NCBI GenBank assembly: GCA_030640215.1
Contig: DAOWJU010000133.1
Location: 1-11,400, forward strand
DNA from: Desulfuromonadales bacterium
Lineage (GTDB): Bacteria > Desulfobacterota > Desulfuromonadia > Desulfuromonadales > BM103
Direction of reading: 5' to 3'
DNA: 11,400 bases
The notes beneath the pieces were generated by a model. That model saw only the letters and a program-made list of their open reading frames with translations, had not been told where the DNA came from and did no database searches. The translations under genes and the position numbers were made by a program. This document shows positions 1 to 6,973 of this stretch, one piece after another. Within the stretch, counting starts at the first letter, position 1. Each line of letters starts with the position of its first letter.

Positions 1-1487
1 CTGATACCGATCGGAAAACGCGTGTGAGAATCACCACCGGTACCGACAGTGTCTGGAACCAGCAGACGGTTCAACCAGCTGTGGATAACGCCATCACCGG
101 GACGCAGCGGCACACCGGCACGATCGGAGATAAATTTCGGCAGATTTGCATGCATCTTGACGTCAGCCGGTTTCGGGTAGGCAGCAGTGTGACAGAAAGA
201 CTGCATGAACATCGGTGACTTGAACCTGAGGCAAGCCAGTTCCTTAATTTCGTCAGCGGTCATCGGGCCAGTGGTGTCCTGGGAACCGACCGTTGTCATT
301 TTCGGTGCGCAAGCGGAACCGGGTAGTACGCCGTCAACGCCACAAGCACGGCCAACCATTTTCTGTGCCTGAGTGTAGCCCTGATCAGATTTTGGCGCAG
401 GGTTTACTGCTTTGGCAAAAACATCCGTCTCGCCCAGACCCAAAGCGGCACGCGCCTCAGTGGTCACTGCGCAACCGATAATCAATGGAATCCGGCCACC
501 GGCACGGAACTCATCGGAAACCGTATTCGGCTTGATTTCGAAAGTTGAAACGACCTCGCCAGCTTCATTAGTCACTTCACCCTTGGCGGTATTAATGGTG
601 ATCACGTCACCCATGCCCAGCTTGGAGACATCCATGCGCAATGGCAAGGTGCCTGAATCCTGAGCTGTGTTGAAGAAGATCGGCGCGATAACACCACCAA
701 TGATTACACCACCGCGACGCTTGTTGGGAACCGCGGGGATATCATCACCAATGTACCAAAGAACGCTATTGCATGCTGATTTACGGGAAGAACCGGTACC
801 AACCACATCACCGACAAAAGCGACCTGATGACCTTCGGCACGCCACTTGGCGATTTCTTCGATGCCACCGGGGAAACGGGTCTTGCCCATAGCCAGAGCA
901 TGCAGAGGAATGTCCGGACGACTCCAGGCATCACCAGCTGGTGAGAAATCGTCGGTATTGATTTCGCCTTCAACCTTGAAGACCTTGACGGTGATGGTTT
1001 CAGCGACGCCGGTCTTGTTAGTGAACCACTCAGCGTTAGCCCAGGACTCAACAACCTTTTTAGCAGCGGCGTTGTTTTTAGACAGTTCAATAACCTGAGC
1101 AGCTGCATCATAAACGTAAGTCATGCCGGAGAGAGCAATAGCGGCATCGCCTGCCAGGTCTGCATCGGACAGAGCACTAATCAGTGGCTGAACATTGTAA
1201 CCACCGATCATGGTGCCAAGAATCTGGACTGCCTTCTGCTTATCAATCAGCGGAGAACTTTTGGCTCCGGTCAGAATTTCAGCCAGAAAGCCTGCTTTCA
1301 CTTCAGCAGCCGGATCGACACCAGGCGAGACACGCTCGGTGAGAAGGTTCAGCAGGAACTCTTCTTTACCTGCCGGGGGGCTTTGCAGTAATTCACAAAG
1401 GCCTGTGGTCTGCTCAGGAGTAAGCGGCAGGGCTGGAATCCCCTGGGCATTACGCTCTTTTTCATGCATCAGATAAGCTTCAATCAT
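1..1487 (-). CDS. acnB: Aconitate hydratase B / 2-methylisocitrate dehydratase, N-terminal 495 residues (3' end outside window)
   Basis: AcnB is a cytoplasmic [4Fe-4S] enzyme that interconverts citrate and isocitrate in the TCA cycle; many AcnB enzymes also act on 2-methylisocitrate. The reading frame is open without a break from ATG at 1487 to base 1. Residues 1 to about 155 match the AcnB-specific HEAT-like domain (PPAGKEEFLLNLLTERVSPG, then KAVQILGTMIGGYNVQPLI). The swivel domain follows (FVGDVVGTGSSRKSACNSVL, then GGVIAPIFFNT). The catalytic domain starts with KMTTVGSQDTTGPMT, SFCHTAAYPKP and PDTVGTGGDSHTRFPIGI. This order, with the swivel before the catalytic core, is diagnostic of AcnB and not AcnA. 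The cluster-binding cysteines lie in the missing C-terminal part (about 350 more residues expected). The start is supported by a GAGGAG ribosome binding site about 6 bases upstream. The gene appears to be transcribed alone from its own promoter. Confidence 0.97.
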   Translation of the reverse strand, partial: MIEAYLMHEKERNAQGIPALPLTPEQTTGLCELLQSPPAGKEEFLLNLLTERVSPGVDPAAEVKAGFLAEILTGAKSSPLIDKQKAVQILGTMIGGYNVQPLISALSDADLAGDAAIALSGMTYVYDAAAQVIELSKNNAAAKKVVESWANAEWFTNKTGVAETITVKVFKVEGEINTDDFSPAGDAWSRPDIPLHALAMGKTRFPGGIEEIAKWRAEGHQVAFVGDVVGTGSSRKSACNSVLWYIGDDIPAVPNKRRGGVIIGGVIAPIFFNTAQDSGTLPLRMDVSKLGMGDVITINTAKGEVTNEAGEVVSTFEIKPNTVSDEFRAGGRIPLIIGCAVTTEARAALGLGETDVFAKAVNPAPKSDQGYTQAQKMVGRACGVDGVLPGSACAPKMTTVGSQDTTGPMTADEIKELACLRFKSPMFMQSFCHTAAYPKPADVKMHANLPKFISDRAGVPLRPGDGVIHSWLNRLLVPDTVGTGGDSHTRFPIGI

Positions 1488-1593
1488 CTCTCTCTCCTCA
1501 ATTTAAGTTATTGGTGAGCGCAAAAGCTTCGCCACCGTTTATAGTCAGTTCTCTTTCATGAACAGCAGTTAAACTTTAAACCGAAACTTGCAT

Positions 1594-1622
1594 ACTGTAT
1601 ACGATTTAAAGCGCTCCGTCAA
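1594..1622 (-). promoter_or_regulatory. Candidate sigma70 promoter of acnB
   Basis: On the minus strand TTGACG (1622-1617) is separated by exactly 17 bases from TACAGT (1599-1594). That matches 5 of 6 and 4 of 6 consensus bases. Transcription would begin near 1587, giving an untranslated leader of about 100 bases before the acnB ATG at 1487. No other -35/-10 pair of similar quality was seen in 1488-1700. This is inferred from sequence only. Confidence 0.45.
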
Positions 1623-1724
1623 CGCACAAACCAGCCAAATTTACGTCATTTGCCTGCTCTTTACATCCACTCAATTGACTCGTTTTATGGCAACGAATAC
1701 TCAACCTGCGGCAGCCTCAGGGCT

Positions 1725-1751
1725 GTGACATATTTTGTCACTCAACAGTGA
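1725..1751. promoter_or_regulatory. Operator-like inverted repeats over the -35 region
   Basis: Two overlapping inverted repeats sit on the promoter at 1735-1763. One is GTGACA-TATTT-TGTCAC (1725-1741) and the other is TCACT-CAAC-AGTGA (1738-1751). They cover the -35 box and the first half of the spacer, a place where a bound repressor would block RNA polymerase. The half-site GTGA resembles those of the CRP/FNR superfamily, but the spacing does not fit the standard CRP (TGTGA-N6-TCACA) or FNR (TTGAT-N4-ATCAA) sites, so no regulator is named. Confidence 0.35.
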
Positions 1752-1763
1752 TTTACTCATAAT
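1735..1763 (+). promoter_or_regulatory. Near-consensus sigma70 promoter for the small plus-strand gene
   Basis: TTGTCA (1735-1740) and CATAAT (1758-1763) each match 5 of 6 consensus bases and have an ideal 17-base spacer. The predicted start of transcription (about 1770) is only some 15 bases before an AGGAGG ribosome binding site and the ATG at 1785. Promoter, ribosome binding site and start codon are therefore in perfect register, the main reason to believe that the short open frame downstream is expressed. Confidence 0.6.
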
Positions 1764-1784
1764 CACACTGCTGAGGAGGAAGAA

Positions 1785-1985
1785 ATGTTTGAGGTTATTA
1801 TGTTGTTTGCTTTTTTGTATGCTGCAACCTGTCAACTCTTTCCAGAGAGACCAACCAGAACCAGGGCACCGATCAACAAGAAGAGTCTTCAGAGCAGCAA
1901 GAGAAGGGTTCTATTGCATAAGTCAGCACAGCAACGCTCGGTAAAAACAAAAAGCCGGAGTCATAGCTATGCACATGCGGCATAG
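1785..1985 (+). CDS. Hypothetical small protein with hydrophobic N-terminus (reading frame of the distal half uncertain)
   Basis: I do not recognise this gene. ATG at 1785 is preceded by AGGAGG (1774-1779), 5 bases away, and by a near-consensus promoter. The literal frame gives 66 residues: a hydrophobic start (MFEVIMLFAFLYAATCQLF), which could be a membrane segment or signal peptide, then a very basic, serine-rich tail. That frame stops at 1983-1985, inside the terminator hairpin of the convergent operon, so its 3' half looks unconvincing. Six Ts at 1811-1816 precede a G, and a -1 shift there leads into a frame ending with TAA at 1919-1921. Its distal part is acidic, rich in Gln and Glu and has normal-looking codons (TNQNQGTDQQEESSEQQEKG). 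The product may therefore really be about 45 residues. Expression is likely; the exact product is uncertain. Confidence 0.45.
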   Translation: MFEVIMLFAFLYAATCQLFPERPTRTRAPINKKSLQSSKRRVLLHKSAQQRSVKTKSRSHSYAHAA

Positions 1986-1996
1986 CAGGCTCCGGC
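1943..1996 (-). terminator. Rho-independent terminator of the cheB-to-EAL operon
   Basis: On the minus strand, GCCGGAG (1996-1990) pairs with CTCCGGC (1960-1954). An inner perfect 7-bp stem GCTATGC/GCATAGC (1986-1980 with 1972-1966) has a 7-base loop. The outer stem is followed directly by TTTTTGTTTTT (1953-1943). It begins about 26 bases after the stop of the EAL gene. There is no T-run on the plus-strand side, so it acts in one direction only. Confidence 0.88.
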
Positions 1997-2022
1997 GGAG
2001 TCAACACTGTTTATGACCTGTA

Positions 2023-4086
2023 TCAGTTGTTGTACTGGTTTTCGACCCAGGTACAGAAGTCGTCAAAAGGTAAAGCCCGACTGAAAAGGAATCCTTGTAT
2101 GGCGTGACATCCCATACCGATCAGAAGATGCTTCTGGACATCCTCCTCCACTCCCTCAGCAATGACATTCAAGCCAAGCTTCCGTCCCATCTCTGTGATC
2201 AACCCGACCAGGACTCTGTCATCCTCATTGCTGGCAATATCTGTAATAAAAGAGCGATCAATTTTCAGACGATCAATGGGGAACCTGTTCAGATAACTCA
2301 ATGACGAGTAACCCGTACCGAAATCATCGATTGCAATCTGCAGATTGCGCACTTTAAGATCAGTGAGAAGCTCTATTGTCCGCTCAATATCTTCAATAAA
2401 GGTCCCCTCGGTTATCTCGATTTCAATCATTTCCGGCAACATGCCGTCGATGGCAAGAACTTCATCAATAATATCGATAAAGTCAGGATCCTGGAACTGT
2501 CTGGCCGAGACATTCACACCGACCGGTATGACCCGTCCAAATCTTTCTTTCAATCGCACCGCTTGAATACAAGCTGCCTGCAAAACCCACTCACCAATCG
2601 GCAGGATCAAGCCATTCTCTTCAGCAATGGGAATAAACTTGTCAGGAGGCAGGTAGCCACGATCTTCCAGTTGCCATCGCAGTAAAGCCTCCGCCCCGAT
2701 CAGAGCACCACTCGCTGCATCGACCTGAGGCTGCAGAAAAAGTTCAAAACTGTTTTCAGCAAGAGCGTTCCTCAAACCACTCTCGATCTCAAAACGATTT
2801 TTGGCCTCTTCCTGCAAGGACTGTGAGTAAAGGTTGACACCGCTCTCTCTTTTTTCCAAACAGAACGTCAGAGCGGAAACTGCCTTATGAACCAGACTCT
2901 TCGCGTTCTTGGCATCATTCGGATAGAGTGCGAAACCCATACAGATGACCGGATAAAACTCATGATCCTCCAGAGCCAGAGGTTTACTGACTGCAGCAAG
3001 AAGCTGTTGCATCAGCCCCTCATCGAAAGATTGTCCATCCTTGCAGGTATACGAAAAGAGCAGCCTATCTTCTCCAAACCGGGCGACAGAGTCCTCAGGC
3101 GCAAGCAGGGCAACAACTCGCTCCGCCATCAGTTTGAAGAGAAGGTCACTAATCGGATGGTCAAAGTTATCAACGATCTGTTTGTAATTTCGAATCTCAA
3201 GGATCGTCACGGCAACTGAACCACCAGACGTCTTGACCTGGGTGAAAATCTCATGGAGATGCTTTTCAAATTTAAAGCGATTAGGAAGGTTGGTTCGCCG
3301 ATCATAGTAGGACAAATAATCCAAGCTCATTTCGGCGTGATCACGCAGGCGTTCGCTTTCAATCGCGTTACAGGTCTGAGTATAAAGTTTACGTCCCAAT
3401 AAAACGATGCCAGTCAGACCAACAAGCCAGAGCAAGCCAAAAAGAATAATAGAGACCAGGTTGTGCTGCCAATGCCCTGCCAAGAAGGATTCAAAGGGGA
3501 TCGATATACTGAGCCCGCCGCGGACATCACCAAGCTTGTAACCTTGTCCTGCATGGCATTTGAGGCAGATACTTTCAATATAGAAAGGCCGCAGGGCTCT
3601 TACAAAAGGCTGCCCTTCGACATCGACAACTTCACTGATCAGGTCACCGCCCTGTTCGAGTTTTTGCAGTGCGCTACTTTCCCACGGGTCAGGAGCATTA
3701 TCGGGATTCAAACACTTCAGGCTGGTAATTTTACTGGTCGTCTCACTAATCCGGTTATCCTGTTCAAAGGCCAGGCGAGTCATGTACGACGGGTTGATCA
3801 GAGTCAGTTGGCGACCATCAGTCGTCTCAATGTCCCGCTCCGGGAGAAATTCGAGATGTGGGTTGGGAGGCGATACTTCGCTGACGGGCACATAGACACC
3901 ACCGTGACTTGCCACCCAATTGCGATAAAGAATATCCCGTTCCGGCATAGTTACGGCCCGGGCCTGAGCACGCTTTACTGTCTGCTGGTAATCATCCTGC
4001 AAGTGTGAGATGAGCGTGGCAGAACAAGCCAGGGACCAGGCGACACCCATAAGGAGTACGTAGCGTTTGATGAAGATGATATTCAT
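2023..4086 (-). CDS. Membrane c-di-GMP phosphodiesterase: heme c DUF3365 sensor + degenerate GGDEF + EAL
   Basis: Predicted inner-membrane protein of 687 residues that hydrolyses c-di-GMP. Domains in order: a transmembrane segment (about 7-27); a periplasmic DUF3365/Tll0287-like sensor (about 30-200) with a covalent heme c motif CLKCH (C174, C177, H178) and the family signature GDVRGGLSISIPF; a second transmembrane segment (about 210-232); GGDEF (about 262-420); EAL (about 445-680). The GGDEF active site reads GEDRL (338-342) and the RxxD inhibitory site is APED, so cyclase activity is unlikely. The EAL domain keeps EAL (466-468), EITEG, DDFGTG (587-592), KIDRSF and AEGVE, so it should be active. 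A TTG start at 4140 is possible but overlaps cheD; ATG at 4086, 34 bases after cheD, leads straight into the first membrane segment and is preferred, though no clear ribosome binding site is visible. Last gene of the cheB operon. Confidence 0.93.
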   Translation of the reverse strand: MNIIFIKRYVLLMGVAWSLACSATLISHLQDDYQQTVKRAQARAVTMPERDILYRNWVASHGGVYVPVSEVSPPNPHLEFLPERDIETTDGRQLTLINPSYMTRLAFEQDNRISETTSKITSLKCLNPDNAPDPWESSALQKLEQGGDLISEVVDVEGQPFVRALRPFYIESICLKCHAGQGYKLGDVRGGLSISIPFESFLAGHWQHNLVSIILFGLLWLVGLTGIVLLGRKLYTQTCNAIESERLRDHAEMSLDYLSYYDRRTNLPNRFKFEKHLHEIFTQVKTSGGSVAVTILEIRNYKQIVDNFDHPISDLLFKLMAERVVALLAPEDSVARFGEDRLLFSYTCKDGQSFDEGLMQQLLAAVSKPLALEDHEFYPVICMGFALYPNDAKNAKSLVHKAVSALTFCLEKRESGVNLYSQSLQEEAKNRFEIESGLRNALAENSFELFLQPQVDAASGALIGAEALLRWQLEDRGYLPPDKFIPIAEENGLILPIGEWVLQAACIQAVRLKERFGRVIPVGVNVSARQFQDPDFIDIIDEVLAIDGMLPEMIEIEITEGTFIEDIERTIELLTDLKVRNLQIAIDDFGTGYSSLSYLNRFPIDRLKIDRSFITDIASNEDDRVLVGLITEMGRKLGLNVIAEGVEEDVQKHLLIGMGCHAIQGFLFSRALPFDDFCTWVENQYNN

Positions 4087-4120
4087 ATCATTCTGTTTTG
4101 CTTCACAGATTAACGTGGAC

Positions 4121-4633
4121 TCAATCAGTAGGGTTGGCAATTCTCATAGCACGCTGCCGACGCATCAGAACCGTACCATCACCACTATTAAAGATGACCT
4201 TCCTGCCCTGATGGCCGCCAAGGTCACTACCAACAATCGGGATTTTGAGGGATTCCAGAGTCTCAATGGCAAATTCAACATTACGTTGTCCAACAGCCAG
4301 CAAACCCTCGGTTTTTTGCCACATTGAGGCGCCACCAAAAACTTTGGCAATCAGTTTGTCATTAGGGCTTGAGTAGGCACGAACCTTCTCGACCAATTTG
4401 GTGATCGCAACATTCCCATACTTGGGCGTCGGCAAGCCTTCGCCGTTCCAGAGCGGTAACAGATAATGGTTGATGCCACCCAACTGTGCCGTCTGGTTCC
4501 ACAGGCAGACCGCCACGCACGACCCGAGCACCGTGGTTATCAAGTGTGGTTGCCGATGCACAAAGATCGTGCCGGGATAAAGATAATGGCGCCTCTCCAG
4601 GGGAGTGTCAGGCGCTTGCGTAGTTTGGTTCAT
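4121..4633 (-). CDS. cheD: Chemoreceptor glutamine deamidase CheD
   Basis: CheD deamidates specific glutamines on methyl-accepting chemotaxis proteins to glutamate and in some bacteria works with the phosphatase CheC. The 170-residue protein carries the family signature TTVLGSCVAVCLW with catalytic Cys39, Thr33 at the expected position, and GGINHYLLP with catalytic His56. Further conserved blocks are KVFGGASM, RNVEFAIETL, DLGGHQGRKVIF and SGDGTVLMRR. The open frame extends upstream to 4720, inside the preceding gene, but homology begins only after MNQTTQAP, so ATG at 4633 is chosen. It lies 7 bases after the stop of the preceding kinase-like gene, which suggests translational coupling. No cheC is present. 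Its product would act on receptors encoded outside this window. Confidence 0.95.
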   Translation of the reverse strand: MNQTTQAPDTPLERRHYLYPGTIFVHRQPHLITTVLGSCVAVCLWNQTAQLGGINHYLLPLWNGEGLPTPKYGNVAITKLVEKVRAYSSPNDKLIAKVFGGASMWQKTEGLLAVGQRNVEFAIETLESLKIPIVGSDLGGHQGRKVIFNSGDGTVLMRRQRAMRIANPTD

Positions 4634-4640
4634 TATTTGA

Positions 4641-5531
4641 TTAGAAACTTTCCAGTTCGCCGTCCGTGTCATCAAAGAGGAAGAAGTTACCATCTGCGGC
4701 ATAGACAACAACATCGACATCAGGTCTTGGCAATATCAGAACAAAGCGACTCCCTTTGTCTGGCTGACTGTCCAGATCAAGGGTCCCATTAAGTAATTCA
4801 GCAAGCGACCAGCAGATACTCAAACCCAGACCATGACCACGATGACCTTTGGTGGTTCCTGCCTCAAGTTGTTTGAAGCGATCAAAGATCACCTCCTGGT
4901 CAACAGCATTAATGCCCGGGCCATTGTCTCTTACAGTTGTGGTTAAGCCGGCTTTGTCTTCAGCAATTTCGATGTTAATCGTTCCACCATTTTTGTTAAA
5001 TTCCACCGCATTGGCCAGCAGATTAATCAGGATAATTTCAAATTTCTGTGCATCAGTGGGAAAAATCAAGTCATCAGGAATTGTCACAACAACTTCGATC
5101 TCTTTTTCAGCGATGCGGTAGGCTAATTTGTCGATACAACTATCCAGGACACTGCCAATTTCAACCATGGCATAACCAGGTTCCGCTTCACCTGCCTCAA
5201 GTTCAGCAGCCATAAAGACATTCTGCAACTGGTAATCGAGATTGAACGCCTCAGCATAGATCATGCGAATCGTTTTCTGGCAGGATTCAGGATCACAGGC
5301 TCTATCAAGAAACTGACCGGACAACCCCATAATGGCGGAGAGCGGATTGTTGATCTCATTGCGGACATTTGAGAGAAAATGGCTTTTCAAAGCTTCAGAA
5401 TCCTGAAGTTTCTCATTCATCATTTCAAGCTTACGCGTCATTGCCCGCATATCGTCAAGAGCGTTGTGGTTTGACTCAAAACGTTGGCGGATTTCCTCAA
5501 TCAAATCTTCATCAGTCGGTTTTTTCATCAT
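4641..5531 (-). CDS. Histidine-kinase-like protein lacking the H-box histidine (probable pseudokinase)
   Basis: A soluble 296-residue protein with no membrane segment or sensor domain. A short N-terminal coiled-coil-like helix (about 10-47) leads into a HisKA-like dimerisation region (about 48-115) and an HATPase_c domain (about 160-270). In the H-box the usual S-H-E-[IL]-R-x-P-L is replaced by R57-N58-E59-I60-N61-N62-P63-L64, so the phosphate-accepting histidine is asparagine (codon AAT). The ATP-binding elements are kept: N-box with N174, G1 DNGPGI (202-207) and G2 GHGLGL (232-237). It ends with an unusual acidic tail (DDTDGELESF). The protein may bind ATP and act as an allosteric or scaffold partner, perhaps of CheB or CheD, rather than as a kinase; that role is inferred. 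AGGA 6 bases before ATG 5531 (a second ATG is at 5528) supports the start. It lies 24 bases after cheB and 7 before cheD. Confidence 0.9.
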   Translation of the reverse strand: MMKKPTDEDLIEEIRQRFESNHNALDDMRAMTRKLEMMNEKLQDSEALKSHFLSNVRNEINNPLSAIMGLSGQFLDRACDPESCQKTIRMIYAEAFNLDYQLQNVFMAAELEAGEAEPGYAMVEIGSVLDSCIDKLAYRIAEKEIEVVVTIPDDLIFPTDAQKFEIILINLLANAVEFNKNGGTINIEIAEDKAGLTTTVRDNGPGINAVDQEVIFDRFKQLEAGTTKGHRGHGLGLSICWSLAELLNGTLDLDSQPDKGSRFVLILPRPDVDVVVYAADGNFFLFDDTDGELESF

Positions 5532-5555
5532 TTTGTTCCTGTGTAAGTTAACGGA

Positions 5556-6719
<1,164 letters not shown>

Positions 6720-6883
6720 TCAGCTGCATTCATCTCTTACAAAAAAATGTGATTTATCTTCACCCAAAGTGTTGCATTTATACGTGGCCCTGACACAGAA
6801 TTGTGCCGTGCTGCTATTCGCAGCATCAATAGTTAGCCATATTATCCTGTAAAAAGCCTGAATAAGAATAGTCAAGTTTAAGG

Positions 6884-6900
6884 TACAACGAACGTGCCAA
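6884..6900 (-). promoter_or_regulatory. Candidate sigma54 (RpoN) promoter for the cheB operon
   Basis: The minus-strand sequence TTGGCACGTTCGTTGTA closely follows the RpoN consensus YTGGCACG-N4-TTGCW. The whole -24 block is perfect and there are exactly 10 bases between the -24 GG and the -12 dinucleotide. The one deviation is GT instead of GC at -12. Transcription would start near 6872, about 240 bases before cheB. Control of motility and chemotaxis genes by RpoN is known in Geobacter relatives, which makes the site plausible. No enhancer-binding protein is encoded here. Confidence 0.5.
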
Positions 6901-6973
6901 CATATTCAAGATTAACGAAGGATCGTGGAAAAGCTTTTTTTCTGGACAAAAACCGATGAGATCGTGAAGGGAC

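Noticed and set aside
704..1111. 135-codon minus-strand open frame
   Set aside because: Same strand as acnB but in another frame; the acnB frame is intact through this stretch and encodes conserved AcnB motifs.
1954..1996. Hairpin as a plus-strand terminator for the small gene
   Set aside because: No T-run follows it on the plus strand; the T-run is only on the minus-strand side, so it belongs to the heme-EAL operon.
3463..4008. 181-codon plus-strand open frame
   Set aside because: It lies entirely antisense to the sensor part of the heme-EAL gene, whose minus-strand motifs (CXXCH, membrane segments) are unmistakable; no family resemblance and no ribosome binding site was seen.
4087..4140. 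Upstream TTG start giving an 18-residue longer heme-EAL protein
   Set aside because: It would overlap the end of cheD and add a polar stretch before the membrane segment; ATG at 4086 gives a normal membrane-protein start.
6930..6943. AAAAGCTTTTTTT stretch considered as a terminator after the large kinase gene
   Set aside because: The stem would consist almost only of A-T pairs with no loop; too weak to support a terminator call on either strand.
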